A stretch of 64,000 bases of DNA from Nocardia aurea (GCF_003123685.1 NZ_QCYJ01000103.1:62001-126000); one strand, 5' to 3'. Positions 26,101 to 34,508 are shown, counted from the stretch's first letter. The notes: generated by a model from the letters alone, not told the origin. Numbers and translations: made by a program.

Positions 26101-26655
26101 GCGTGGACGGCCGAGTGTGCGCTCGGCGCCACAGACGAATTCAGCCAGGCAGTCGCTCGCGGCGCCTACCACCTCATGGCCTACAAGGACGAGTACGAGG
26201 TCGCTCGACTGCTGACCGATCCGCGACTGGAAGCCGAGGTCGCGGACCAGGTCCCGGCCGGTGGACGAGTTGCCTACAACCTGCACCCTCCGATGCTGCG
26301 AGCTGTCGGCTACGACAAGAAGATCCGACTGCCCGCGCGGACCGCGCGGCCGGTGTTGCGCACGCTCGCGCGGATGAAGCGTTTGCGTGGCACCGCAGCC
26401 GATCCCTTCGGCTACGCCTACCTGCGTCGGGTGGAGCGCGCCCTCGTCGATGACTACGTTGCCCTGGTGCGGCTCCTGGCCGACTCCCTGACCCCGGAGT
26501 CGTACGATACCGCGGCGGCTGCCGCGGGCGCCGCGGAACTGGTACGGGGCTACGAGGACGTCAAACTGCGAAACGTCGCGCGCTATCGTGCCGAGCGCGA
26601 GCGGCTCGACCTGCCGCTGAGCGGGGAGCTGATCGCACTGGTCGACCGTCGATGA
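23140..26655 (+). CDS. Indolepyruvate:ferredoxin oxidoreductase, fused
   Basis: 1171 residues, a single-chain 2-oxoacid:ferredoxin oxidoreductase that decarboxylates aryl- or branched 2-oxoacids to acyl-CoA and reduces ferredoxin. In order: thiamine pyrimidine domain (SGYPGSPLAGLDK near 70), thiamine diphosphate domain (YFCSGCPHNRS, GGIGCHTM, MGGEGAQWIG, about 430-510), iron-sulphur segment (CEGCGDCGVKSNCL and CNTDYSCLAGDCP, about 645-700), gamma domain (AGIGGTGVVTVN near 735) and a C-terminal DUF6537-like part (YDKKIRLP). GTG start behind AAGGGA. Divergent from the Lrp/AsnC gene, which fits an amino-acid-derived substrate. No frameshift. Confidence 0.93.
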   Translation: MTEIAGCSTPTATGASAAPLDYHLEDRYRLGAGPVLLSGAQAVARLLVEQQARDERAGLSTASLVSGYPGSPLAGLDKILAGVPELRTQHGMRLVPGLNEELAATSVWGSQTELPTGVRTVDGVVGIWYGKGPGVDRAGDALRHGSLYGAHPSGGVVVLAADDPGSKSSSVPCVSERSLAAMNIPVLYPRNATEVVTMGMHAVTMSRAAGVWVALKIVADVADGVFTVDADFAALRSRVPQIMWDGAAWTYRQRIAADPTDSLLAEADLLGPRWAMVEAYGAVNHLDVVEIDTADAWLGIVAAGLQYDAVRQALRNLGLGDDDSLRRAGIRLLRIGMPYPLGGTILGRFAEGLEELLVIEEKTPFIEAQVRDILYGRPGAPLVTGARDRDRKSLVPVTGTVTAETLLAPLRRVLRGRVELSVPPTPSRALLPLAAVRRTPYFCSGCPHNRSTVLPDGSIGAGGIGCHTMVTIASRETAQVTGITQMGGEGAQWIGQAPFTDVPHIFQNVGDGTFFHSGQLAVQACVAAGVNITYKVLYNQVVAMTGAQDAQGALGVAALTRKLHAEGVRRIIVCADEPGKYGRRAGFAPIVDVWHRDRLDEAQRILRDVDGVTVLIYDQQCAAEARRLRKRGKVAAQPLKVVINEAVCEGCGDCGVKSNCLSVQPVDTELGRKTRIDQTSCNTDYSCLAGDCPSFVTILTDPGATAPTIERRAAPAVPDPVLPRIADTWDVFLAGIGGTGVVTVNAVLAAAALFEGLRSAGLDQTGLSQKAGPVTSHLRLSSGEAGANRLLDGSADVILAFDLMVATDPRNLAVAGSGTTAVASTSRTATGEMVYDASVRYPEEGEMLERLSGASRQLISFDMLGAAERLLGSAEAANLMLVGAAVQAEALPISPASVRRAVELNGVAVEANLAAFDWGRFAVAEPAAFAELASPVPAGAAIDDGARYLRDSVLEGETRRLAGIRAAGLEAHSGPAAARGYVGLVESAWTAECALGATDEFSQAVARGAYHLMAYKDEYEVARLLTDPRLEAEVADQVPAGGRVAYNLHPPMLRAVGYDKKIRLPARTARPVLRTLARMKRLRGTAADPFGYAYLRRVERALVDDYVALVRLLADSLTPESYDTAAAAAGAAELVRGYEDVKLRNVARYRAERERLDLPLSGELIALVDRR

Positions 26656-26688
26656 GATGTGAACGCGCCCTGCGACATCCGTGATCCG

Positions 26689-26719
26689 CTCGGGTGGGAC
26701 AGCTACTGTCCCACCCGAG
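26689..26719. terminator. Terminator hairpin
   Basis: CTCGGGTGGGACA (26689-26701) pairs perfectly with TGTCCCACCCGAG (26707-26719) around a 5-nt loop, between the convergent oxidoreductase and enoyl-CoA hydratase genes. Confidence 0.85.
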
Positions 26720-26734
26720 TCCGCGCCGGGCACG

Positions 26735-27517
26735 TTACCGATCGCGGTAGTCGCCGGACCGTTTCTCGCGGAAGGCAGCCTTGGCCTCGGTGTAGTCCTC
26801 TAGCGCGGACACGACGCCGAAATGCGATGACACCATGTCGAAGTGTGTGCGCAGATCGACCGACTCGGCCGAACGCACCAGCCGCTTGATCATGGCTACC
26901 TGGACCGGAGGCCTCGCGGCGAACCGAGCGGCCAGCGCCAGTGCTTCGTCGAGCACCGACTCGTCGTCGTGGACGTAGCTGACCAAGCCGAGTCGCAGCG
27001 CCTCGTCGGACCCGACGACGTCGCCGGTCAGCAGCAGTTCCATGGCCTTGGCCGAACCGACCAGGCGCGGGAGCAGCCAGGCGCCACCGTCGCCCGGCAC
27101 CAGACCCACTGTGATGTAACCCTCGCTCAGCCGGATCGACCGTCCCGCGACGCGGAGGTCGCACAGCAGGGCCATGTCTAGTCCCGCGCCGACGGCTGCC
27201 CCGCGCATCGCCGCGATGACCGGCTTGTCCAGGTCGGCGAGGGCGATCGCGACCTGGTGAACCCGGTCCATCAGCATCCGCTTGCGGCCGATCGGGGTGT
27301 CCTCGACCTCGGCCAGCGCGGACAGGTCGACGCCGGAGCAGAAGGCATCGCCTGCCCCGGTCACCACGACGGCGCGGACCTCCGGATCGCGTGCGGCAGA
27401 ACGCAACCCGTCGGCCCACGCGTCGACCATCTCGAGGGTGAAGGCGTTCTTTCGCGCGGGCCGGTTCAGGGTGATCGTGGCGATCCGGTCGGCCACGGCG
27501 TAGAGAAGGTCCTTCAT
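26735..27517 (-). CDS. Enoyl-CoA hydratase/isomerase
   Basis: 260 residues, crotonase fold. Oxyanion-hole residues are in NAFTLEMV and MRGAAVGAGLDMALLCD; the region of the second catalytic acid reads GLVPGDGGAWLLPRL, with Asp (PGDGG), as in hydratase/isomerase paralogues. It hydrates or isomerises an enoyl-CoA. Its ATG overlaps the stop of the small dehydrogenase subunit. It is the last gene of a five-gene overlapping minus operon and the second crotonase in it, so the two probably act at different steps. Confidence 0.9.
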   Translation of the reverse strand: MKDLLYAVADRIATITLNRPARKNAFTLEMVDAWADGLRSAARDPEVRAVVVTGAGDAFCSGVDLSALAEVEDTPIGRKRMLMDRVHQVAIALADLDKPVIAAMRGAAVGAGLDMALLCDLRVAGRSIRLSEGYITVGLVPGDGGAWLLPRLVGSAKAMELLLTGDVVGSDEALRLGLVSYVHDDESVLDEALALAARFAARPPVQVAMIKRLVRSAESVDLRTHFDMVSSHFGVVSALEDYTEAKAAFREKRSGDYRDR

Positions 27518-28623
27518 CGGAGTCCTGGGATTCCTGTCAGGAAAGGCCACAATCCGGTCGATCCGGCGGCAATGGCGCGGTCGGCGATCGTCTCGGACCA
27601 GGAGGCCTCGTTGCCCCATTCCGATCGCCAGGACCAGAGCCGGGTGGTGCTGTGGTGCAGCGGGTGCTCCTCGGTCATGCCGAGTGCGGCGTGTATCTGG
27701 TGGGCGACCGCAGGGCCGAGGGTCGCGGCCTGCGCGGTCCTGACCTTCGCTGCGGCGACAACCAATTCGGTGTGTGGGTCGGCGAATCCGCAGCGCAGCG
27801 CCGCGCGGACGGCCTGGTCGACGGCGGCGTTCGCCGCCGCGGTCTCCGCGACCAATCGAGCGAGTTGGTGCTGAACGGCTTGGAACGCCGAGAGCGGGTG
27901 TCCGAATTGGACGCGTTCGCCCGCGTAGGCCAGCGTGCGGTCACGTACTCGGATCAGAGCGCCCGCCGACAGCGCGGCCCGGCTGAGGCCGCCGCGCAGC
28001 CGGAGTTCGCGCGCGGTGCCGACCGGAAGCGGATGGGCGGTGTCGAGGGCAATGTCGATCGTGATGGTGTCGCGGGGCTCGCGCGCCAGATTGTGGCCGT
28101 GGGAGATTTCGAGGCCGGTGTCGGGCAACAGGACGAGCAGTTCTTCGCCGTCGTCACCGACGGCGATCGCGACCGTCGTCGCGCCCGGTGCGGCCGGAAC
28201 GCGGCGTACGGTGCCGCGGACCCGTCGGCCGGTGCCCTCGCGCGTGGTCACCAGCGTCGCGGGGCCGGTGGTGACCGGTCCGGACGGTTGCGCCAGCCCG
28301 GCGGCCTCGAGCAGCCGGCCGCCGAGCAACGAGGTCTCGGCGAGGGGCCCCGGGGCGGCGTGTTCCCCGACGACGCGGAGTACCGCGGTGGCGGCCGACA
28401 GGTCAGCGCCGTGCCCTCCACCGGTCTCGCACAGCCCGAGCCTGGTCACCCCGACCTCGTCGAGGGCGCGCCAGGCAGTCTCCGCCGCGCCCGCCGGGTC
28501 GGCGAGCCGGTCGGGTGTGCAGACCTCGGCGAGAACGTCGCCGACCAGGGTGGTCAGCGCGTCGAGGTCATCGAGGGTCAGCTCGTCGGTGTCCGTCTCG
28601 GCCGGTCTGTTGTCGACGGTCAT
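27514..28623 (-). CDS. Acyl-CoA dehydrogenase, small (diverged) subunit
   Basis: 369 residues. Only the C-terminal acyl-CoA dehydrogenase helices are well kept (YAGERVQFGHPLSAFQAVQHQLA); the N-terminal half is diverged, and the catalytic Glu motif IYEG is missing, reading LWSWRSEWGN instead. This pattern matches the partner subunit of the alpha2beta2 FadE heterotetramers of steroid side-chain degradation. It overlaps the larger subunit gene upstream by 4 bases (ATGA). It should form one enzyme with that subunit and share its FAD sites. Confidence 0.87.
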   Translation of the reverse strand: MTVDNRPAETDTDELTLDDLDALTTLVGDVLAEVCTPDRLADPAGAAETAWRALDEVGVTRLGLCETGGGHGADLSAATAVLRVVGEHAAPGPLAETSLLGGRLLEAAGLAQPSGPVTTGPATLVTTREGTGRRVRGTVRRVPAAPGATTVAIAVGDDGEELLVLLPDTGLEISHGHNLAREPRDTITIDIALDTAHPLPVGTARELRLRGGLSRAALSAGALIRVRDRTLAYAGERVQFGHPLSAFQAVQHQLARLVAETAAANAAVDQAVRAALRCGFADPHTELVVAAAKVRTAQAATLGPAVAHQIHAALGMTEEHPLHHSTTRLWSWRSEWGNEASWSETIADRAIAAGSTGLWPFLTGIPGLR

Positions 28624-29795
28624 CGGACTCCCATTCCTCGCGCGATGACGCCGCGCAGGATCTCGTTGGTGCCGCCGCGGATGGTGAAGCCCGGCGTGTG
28701 CAGGATGGCCTGAGCCAGGATTCGGGTCAGCTCGTCGGCTGCCCCGGGATCCGGTTCCTCCTCGAGCAGCGTGCGGGCGACGTCGACGACATCCCCTTCG
28801 AACGTCGTTCCGAGGTCCTTCACGAGCGCCGCGGGGACATCCATCGACCGTCCGGTGGCCAGGGCGGTGGCGACATCGAGCGACATCTCGCGCAGCGTGG
28901 TCAGACGGGCGAGCAACGAGCCCAGTTCACGGCGGCCGCGGCCGTCCGCACTCCGTGCGACCGAATCGGTGAGCAGGGCGAGTAGGGGGTAGGTCGACAG
29001 GAATCGCTCCGGACCGCTTCGCTCGAAGGCCAGTTCCGAGGTCACCTGACGCCATCCGTCGCCGATTTCGCCGAGCACCCGTCCGTCCGGCACGAACACC
29101 TCGTCGAGGATCACCTGGTTGAAGTGGTGCTCACCGCTGATCAGCCGGATCGGGCCGATCGTGACGCCAGGGGCGGTGAGGTCGACGATGAACTGAGAGA
29201 GGCCGTCGTGCCTGTGCTGCAGGTCCAGTGGAGCGGTGCGGGCGAGCACGACGAAGGCATGGGCGTGGTGGGCGCCGCTGGTCCACACCTTGGTGCCGCT
29301 CAGTCGCCAGCCGCCGTCGACCCGGCTCCCCCTGGTGCGGACCGAGGCCAGGTCCGATCCGGAGTCGGGTTCGCTCATGCCGATGCCGAAGTAGATCTCG
29401 CCGCGAGCGATTCCGGGCAGGTACGTCCGTCGCTGCTCCTCGGTGCCGAAGCGCAGGATCGATGGCGCCGATTGCCGGTCGGCGATCCAGTGCGCCGCTA
29501 CGGGCGCGCTCGCCGCCAGCAACTCCTCGGTCACCGCGAACCGCTCGATCGGGCTGTGTCCGCCTCCGCCGTACTCCGTCGGGAGCGTCATGCCGAGCCA
29601 GCCCCGCTCGCCCAGGCGTCTGCTGAAGGACTCGTCCCAGCCCGTCAGCCATGCGTCCGCGCGCGGGGTGAACCGACCGGCCGCCAGCTCCTCGGCGAGG
29701 AACGCGCGGACCTCCGAGCGGAGCTCCTGCGAGCGCTCGATGACCGACTCGACGTCGGCCGGTCGCAGGACGTTGCTCACGAACCTGCCGTTCAC
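28620..29795 (-). CDS. Acyl-CoA dehydrogenase, large subunit
   Basis: 391 residues from a GTG that overlaps the upstream hydratase stop (GTGA); a second GTG five codons on is possible. FAD/substrate motifs MSEPDSGSD and KVWTSGAHHA, and the C-terminal IRGGTNEILRGVIARGMG. At the MCAD base position it has Gly (RGGTNE), as in FadE subunits of heterotetrameric dehydrogenases. Together with the adjacent small subunit it should desaturate a bulky acyl-CoA. The overlapping gene order supports a stable complex. Confidence 0.9.
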   Translation of the reverse strand: MNGRFVSNVLRPADVESVIERSQELRSEVRAFLAEELAAGRFTPRADAWLTGWDESFSRRLGERGWLGMTLPTEYGGGGHSPIERFAVTEELLAASAPVAAHWIADRQSAPSILRFGTEEQRRTYLPGIARGEIYFGIGMSEPDSGSDLASVRTRGSRVDGGWRLSGTKVWTSGAHHAHAFVVLARTAPLDLQHRHDGLSQFIVDLTAPGVTIGPIRLISGEHHFNQVILDEVFVPDGRVLGEIGDGWRQVTSELAFERSGPERFLSTYPLLALLTDSVARSADGRGRRELGSLLARLTTLREMSLDVATALATGRSMDVPAALVKDLGTTFEGDVVDVARTLLEEEPDPGAADELTRILAQAILHTPGFTIRGGTNEILRGVIARGMGVR

Positions 29796-30574
29796 CGGCC
29801 CTCCCAGGCGGGCTCGCGCTTCTCCGCGAACGCGCGCGCTCCCTCTTGCGCGTCGCGGGACGCCCGAACCGGGGCGAGGATCTGCTCCTGTAGTTCGTAG
29901 GCGATGTCGAAACCCAGTGTGCGCGTTGCCTCGACGATGTGCTTGGTCGCAGCCACCGCGAGCGGCGCGTTGCGCGCTATCGCGAGAGCGAGCCCGACTG
30001 CGGTATCGCGCACTCGATCGGACGGCACCACCCGATTCACGAGGCCCAGTTCGAGGGCGCGGCTCGCGGGGAGGGCCTCGCCGAGCAGCAGCAGCTCCAG
30101 GGCCAGGTGGTGGGGCAGTCGCTGGGCGAGCCGGATCGCCCCGCCGCCCGCGGCGACCAGGCCACGCTTGACCTCCGGCACCGCGAATCGCGCGCCGGTT
30201 CCGGCGACGATCAGGTCGCACGCGAGCGCGATCTCGAAACCGCCGCCCAATACGTGGCCGTCGACAGCGGCGACGATCGGCTTGACCGGCGGCCGCCGGA
30301 CGATGCCGAGACCACCACGGGACGCGGTGATCGGACGCTCACCTGTCTCGGCGAACGCCTTCAGGTCCATCCCGGCGCTGAAGAAGCCGCCCGCGCCGGT
30401 GAGGACGCCTGCCCGCAGTCCAGGAGTCTCGTCCAACTCGTCCAGCGCGAGCGCGAGCGCCTCGGCCGTCGGCAGATCGATGGCGTTTCGGCGGTGCGGC
30501 CGGTTGATGGTGAGGACGAGGACGTCGTCCACCCGCTCGGCGAGCAGTGCGTCGCCCGGATCACTCCTGGACAC
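29792..30574 (-). CDS. Enoyl-CoA hydratase/isomerase
   Basis: 260 residues, crotonase family. Landmarks: NRPHRRNAID, AGGFFSAGMDLKAF, VDGHVLGGGFEIALACD (oxyanion hole) and PEVKRGLVAAGGG with Glu, then LPHHLALELLL. The start is a GTG with GAGAAGG upstream, which overlaps the ferredoxin by 14 bases; a longer frame reaching 30673 would overlap it fully and is unlikely. Paralogue of the last gene in the same operon, similar in length but with different acids at the active site. Confidence 0.88.
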   Translation of the reverse strand: MSRSDPGDALLAERVDDVLVLTINRPHRRNAIDLPTAEALALALDELDETPGLRAGVLTGAGGFFSAGMDLKAFAETGERPITASRGGLGIVRRPPVKPIVAAVDGHVLGGGFEIALACDLIVAGTGARFAVPEVKRGLVAAGGGAIRLAQRLPHHLALELLLLGEALPASRALELGLVNRVVPSDRVRDTAVGLALAIARNAPLAVAATKHIVEATRTLGFDIAYELQEQILAPVRASRDAQEGARAFAEKREPAWEGR

Positions 30575-30752
30575 TGATGACCTTCTCGGGGCACACCTTG
30601 GCGCCGAGTCGAGCCGCGTCCTCGACGTCGGCGGAGATCTCGTGGCTCTGTGTGGTGACGTAGCCGTTGTCATCGAGTTCGAAGAGCTCGGGAGCGAGTG
30701 TCGCGCACCGGGCGTGGCCCTGGCAGAGGGCGTGGTTGAGCGCTACTCGCAT
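30561..30752 (-). CDS. 3Fe-4S-type ferredoxin
   Basis: 63 residues: Cys10-x2-His13-x2-Cys16 (CQGHARC) and Cys54-Pro, the three-cysteine pattern of P450 electron donors. GAGGTG stands 5 bases before the ATG. It is first in the minus operon but divergent from, and so probably co-controlled with, the P450 106 bases away. It should carry electrons from the reductase at 20294 to that P450. Confidence 0.92.
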   Translation of the reverse strand: MRVALNHALCQGHARCATLAPELFELDDNGYVTTQSHEISADVEDAARLGAKVCPEKVISVQE

Positions 30753-30803
30753 GGGCACCTCAAGTCGTGAAAGTTTCTGATGCAAATCGACGGAATATGT
30801 TTA

Positions 30804-30816
30804 ATCTGTATCAGAT
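30804..30816. promoter_or_regulatory. Small palindrome in divergent promoter region
   Basis: ATCTG-TAT-CAGAT is a perfect 5-3-5 repeat in the gap between the ferredoxin and P450 genes. The half sites resemble part of the larger palindrome at 13041 (TATCATCT). Confidence 0.4.
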
Positions 30817-30858
30817 GTCCACCGTGCCGAACAAGTGTGACGAACTAGGAGCCCCGCG

Positions 30859-32043
30859 ATGACCGAAGCGAAATGCACGATGAAGTCCGTGAACCTGATG
30901 GAATTGCCGATGCAGACGGCCGAGGGCAGGGCCGTCGGCTGGCGCGCGCTGAACGAGGCCGGTCCGATCGCGGACGTCCACGGCTCGTTCATGGCCACCA
31001 CGGACAGCGCGGTCGAACAGGTGCTGCAGCACCCCGAGATCTTTTCCTCGGTGCGCGCGTACGACGTCCTGCAGAGCCCGGTGCCCCAGCCGCCGCTGAT
31101 GTTCGACCCGCCGGAGCAGCTCCGTCACCGCCGCATCCTCGCGCCCTTCTTCAGCCCGGGCGTCATCAAGAAGATGTACGGCGGCTTGCGCGAACAGGTT
31201 CGCGATCTGATCGCGCCGATGGTCGCGAAGGGTGAGGCCGATATCTTCAGCGAGCTCGCCGTGCCGTTCCCGACCCAGGTGTTCCTTGTCCTGTTCGGCC
31301 TTCCTCTGGAAGACCGTGACCAGCTCATCGAGTGGAAGGACCGGGTCATCAAGTCCACCGATCCGCAGGGGCTCGAAGGCGGTGACGCCGCCGCGGCCGT
31401 CGCGTTGATGACCTACCTGCAGACCAAGATCGCGGAGCGCAAGGGTGTGACCGACAGTGACGACCTGCTCACCAACATCGTCAACGACCCGTCGTCGGAG
31501 GCGTTCACCGACGAGGAACTGCTCGGGCTGTCGATCCTGATGGTCCAGGCGGGCCTCGACACCGTGACCCAGAGTCTGATGTTCGCCTTCGAGACCTTGG
31601 TGCTCAACCCGGATATACGGGCGCGGCTGGTGGCCGATCCGGACCTGATCCCCGACTTCGTCGAGGAGAGCCTGCGCCTCAATCCGGTCGCGCCGTTTCC
31701 CCCGCGCTACGTCATCCAGGACACCGAGATCGACGGGATCCCGATCGCGGCGGGCGATCGGGTCTCGGTATGCCTCGGCGCGGCCAACCGTGATCCGAAC
31801 CGGCACGACGCTCCCGACGAGATCGTGCTCGGTCGCACCGAGCGTCACTGGGCATTCGGCGGCGGTGTGCACCGCTGCCTCGGCTCGCACCTGGCCCGCG
31901 CGGAGATGCAGCTGGTGCTGGAGGAGTGGCTGCGGCTGGTGCCGGACTTCGAGATCGACGGCGACGCACCGCAGATGACGTGGCCGACGCCGGTGCTCGA
32001 CCTCGGCGAACTCCGGGTGAAATTCCCCGCCGCCGCGGTCTGA
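30859..32043 (+). CDS. Cytochrome P450
   Basis: 394 residues, soluble. Haem loop FGGGVHRCLGSHLA gives Cys340; ExxR is EESLR; the I-helix VQAGLDTVTQSL has Asp-Thr. Start ATG behind AGGAG. Divergent from a matching ferredoxin. Followed by a thioesterase, an FAH-family gene and an MDR reductase, so it probably hydroxylates an acid or ketone whose products these process. Unrelated in detail to the P450 at 1209. Confidence 0.93.
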   Translation: MTEAKCTMKSVNLMELPMQTAEGRAVGWRALNEAGPIADVHGSFMATTDSAVEQVLQHPEIFSSVRAYDVLQSPVPQPPLMFDPPEQLRHRRILAPFFSPGVIKKMYGGLREQVRDLIAPMVAKGEADIFSELAVPFPTQVFLVLFGLPLEDRDQLIEWKDRVIKSTDPQGLEGGDAAAAVALMTYLQTKIAERKGVTDSDDLLTNIVNDPSSEAFTDEELLGLSILMVQAGLDTVTQSLMFAFETLVLNPDIRARLVADPDLIPDFVEESLRLNPVAPFPPRYVIQDTEIDGIPIAAGDRVSVCLGAANRDPNRHDAPDEIVLGRTERHWAFGGGVHRCLGSHLARAEMQLVLEEWLRLVPDFEIDGDAPQMTWPTPVLDLGELRVKFPAAAV

Positions 32044-32071
32044 GCCGCAGGCCGAGCGAAGGAGTTCGACG

Positions 32072-32656
32072 GTGGGAAGCTGTCCGTCCCGGCCCGATGT
32101 ATCACCCGGGCCGGACGGCTCGTCGGCCCTGTGCGGTGGCTGTCGGTCCGGCCGGGTGTGCCGTCTCGGGTTGACCAGCTGGTCCGTCGACCCGGTCGGG
32201 CAGGCGTGCGTGGCCGCAGGGGCCTGTCCTGCCGACTGGCACGCGGGCCCCGGCACCGCTTTCGGGGGGTGGACGGCAGCGGTATTCGACGACGTGCTCG
32301 GCCGCACCGTGTTCGCACTGGGGGAGCGGCCGCGAACGGCGAGCCTGCACATCGACTACCGGCGTCCGGTGCCCGTCGAGACGCCGCTCGTCGTCCGCGC
32401 GGGCATCGTCGGTCACGACGGGCGACGGCGCCTGGTGTCGGCCGAGATGTACCTCGAGTCGACCGGAGAGGTGGTCGCTGCGGCCGAGGCGACGATGGTC
32501 GTCGTCGGTTCCGGCACTACCGGCACAGCGCGGGCCGCGGGCGCGCGGCCCGACTTCATCGGTCGACACATCGCGTTGCGCCGTACGGTGCGCGACGCCG
32601 ACCGAGCCCGCCCCACCGCCGACCTCACCCACGAACCCACCTGGAGGCACGAATGA
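32072..32656 (+). CDS. PaaI-type hotdog thioesterase
   Basis: 194 residues. An N-terminal Cys-rich stretch (LCGGCRSGRVCRLGL) like the zinc-ribbon-like lead of some PaaI proteins, then the hotdog with WHAGPGTAFGGWTAAVFDD and SLHIDYRRPVPVETPLVV. It lacks the exact HGG catalytic pattern (GTAFGG instead), so the substrate may be unusual. GTG start behind AAGGAG. It overlaps the FAH gene (ATGA). Likely hydrolyses an acyl-CoA in the same pathway. Confidence 0.75.
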   Translation: MGSCPSRPDVSPGPDGSSALCGGCRSGRVCRLGLTSWSVDPVGQACVAAGACPADWHAGPGTAFGGWTAAVFDDVLGRTVFALGERPRTASLHIDYRRPVPVETPLVVRAGIVGHDGRRRLVSAEMYLESTGEVVAAAEATMVVVGSGTTGTARAAGARPDFIGRHIALRRTVRDADRARPTADLTHEPTWRHE

Positions 32657-33495
32657 GAATCGCCCGCTACGACAACGGTAGGGGCAGGCACTGGGGTGTG
32701 CTGGTAGACGATCGGGTCGTGCCGATCGACGGGTCGATCGCGCAGTGGGCTCCGGCGCTTGTCGCCTCCGGCTTCCGGGACCTACCCACCACCGGGACCA
32801 CCGTGCACCGTGCCGACGTCCGACTTCTCGCTCCGGTCGAGCAGACGGCGAAGATCCTCGGCGTCGGGGCCAACTACTGGAAGCACCTACAGCGGCTCGG
32901 GCGGACCGAGCGGCCGACCCACTTGGCGTCGTTCATCAAACCGATCACGGCCGTGATCGGCCCGGACGACGAGATCCGCAACCCCGCGATCACCGAGGAA
33001 CTCGACTACGAGGTCGAGCTGACCGCGGTCGTCGGTCGACCCGTGTCCCCGTTGACGGTTGGCCCGGTGTCCGCGTTGTTGGGCTATACCGTCGCCAACG
33101 ACATCAGCGCGCGGAACTTCCGCGTCGGTGACAAGGGCCCGGATATGGTCAGCATGAAGGCCAACGACGCGAGCACGCCGATAGGCCCGTGGATCGTCAC
33201 GGCCGACGAGTTCGAGCCTGCGGCGGATCTGGACCTGAAGATCGTCTGCCGGGTCAACGGCGAGGTCCGACAAGAGGACACCACCGGTCGGATGTTGTGG
33301 CGTGTCCCGGAGATCCTGGACTTCTTCAAGCCGCGCATCTCCCTGGCGCCCGGAGACGTCGTCCTGACCGGCACGACGTGCGGGGTCGGTCTGGAGAACG
33401 GTCGGTTCCTGCGGGCGGGAGACGTGGTGGAGACCGAGGTCGGTGGTATCGGTGTGCTGCGCAACGTCGTCGGTCCGCACGGAGGTCGCGGCTGA
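32653..33495 (+). CDS. FAH-family hydrolase/hydratase
   Basis: 280 residues. Metal site LDYEVELTAVVGR and NDISARNFR, C-terminal VLTGTTCGVGLENGRFL. It is the closest of the three FAH proteins here to typical 2-oxo-acid hydrolase/isomerases. GGAGG precedes the ATG, which overlaps the thioesterase stop; its own stop overlaps the next ATG by one base. Role in cleaving or isomerising an oxo-acid intermediate is inferred. Confidence 0.88.
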   Translation: MRIARYDNGRGRHWGVLVDDRVVPIDGSIAQWAPALVASGFRDLPTTGTTVHRADVRLLAPVEQTAKILGVGANYWKHLQRLGRTERPTHLASFIKPITAVIGPDDEIRNPAITEELDYEVELTAVVGRPVSPLTVGPVSALLGYTVANDISARNFRVGDKGPDMVSMKANDASTPIGPWIVTADEFEPAADLDLKIVCRVNGEVRQEDTTGRMLWRVPEILDFFKPRISLAPGDVVLTGTTCGVGLENGRFLRAGDVVETEVGGIGVLRNVVGPHGGRG

Positions 33496-34508
33496 TGCGG
33501 GCCGCCCTCGTCCGCCACCGTGGCGGCCCGGAGGTCATCTCGATCCGGGAGATCCCGGAGCCCGAGCTTCGGCCGGGCACGGTCCGGGTCGCCGTGGCCT
33601 GCGCGGCGCTCAACTTCCCCGACCTGCTGATCATGGCGGGTACCTATCAGGCGACCGTCACACTGCCCTACGTGCCGGGATGCGAGTTCTCGGGGCGTGT
33701 GCTCGATGTCGCCTCCGATGTCACCGGTATCGGCGTGGGTGACGTCGTGTGCGGACTCGGCACTCACGGCGCGCTCGCCGACCGGATCGTGATCGACGCC
33801 CACCGCGTCACCGTGGTTCCCCCGGACGGGGTGGATCCGCGCTCGCTGGCCGCGTTCAGCGTCACCTATACGACCGCCTACCACGCCTTGCGCACATTCG
33901 GCGCCGCGGAGCCGGGTGAGTGGGTGGCGGTGCTCGGCGCGGCGGGCGGCGTCGGTCTCGCGACCGTCGACATCGCCCGCGCTCTCGGCGCCCGTCCGAT
34001 CGCGATCGCCCGTGGCACCGACCGCCTCGCGGCGTGCGCGACCGCAGGCGCGGTGGCGACGGTCGATTATTCGACCGAGGACCTCAAATCGCGACTGAAG
34101 CAGATCACCGGCGGCGGAGTCGATGTCGTCGTCGACCCGGTGGGCGGGGCGAGCGCGGAACAGTCACTGCGGGCGATGCGTTGGGGCGGGCGGTATGTCG
34201 TCGTGGGGTTCGCCTCCGGCGAGATTCCACGCATCCCGCTCAACCTGGTGCTGCTCAAGGGGGTGCGGATGGTCGGCTTCGAGAACCGCACGATCATGGA
34301 ACATCTGCCAGAGGTGGCTCCCGCGCACCGGCGCGAAATATTCGACCGCTACCTTCGCGGCGAGGTCAGGCCGCGGGTCGGCTCGGTTCATTCATTGGAG
34401 GACGTCCGCGAGGGGCTACAACGGCTGGCGGCACGCGATGTCGTCGGCAAGGTGGTCATCGACGTGAATACCCCGGTGCTGGATACCCCCCGGAGGGCGG
34501 GCCGGTGA
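33495..34508 (+). CDS. NADPH:quinone oxidoreductase-like MDR protein
   Basis: 337 residues, medium-chain reductase of the zinc-free quinone/enoyl reductase type: GxGxxG-like LGAAGGVGLATVDIARALGA, DVVVDPVGGASAEQSL, and no structural-zinc cysteines. It should reduce a C=C or quinone with NADPH. Fourth gene of the P450 operon. Its 3' end cuts into the remnant of a minus-strand enoyl-CoA hydratase. Confidence 0.88.
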   Translation: MRAALVRHRGGPEVISIREIPEPELRPGTVRVAVACAALNFPDLLIMAGTYQATVTLPYVPGCEFSGRVLDVASDVTGIGVGDVVCGLGTHGALADRIVIDAHRVTVVPPDGVDPRSLAAFSVTYTTAYHALRTFGAAEPGEWVAVLGAAGGVGLATVDIARALGARPIAIARGTDRLAACATAGAVATVDYSTEDLKSRLKQITGGGVDVVVDPVGGASAEQSLRAMRWGGRYVVVGFASGEIPRIPLNLVLLKGVRMVGFENRTIMEHLPEVAPAHRREIFDRYLRGEVRPRVGSVHSLEDVREGLQRLAARDVVGKVVIDVNTPVLDTPRRAGR

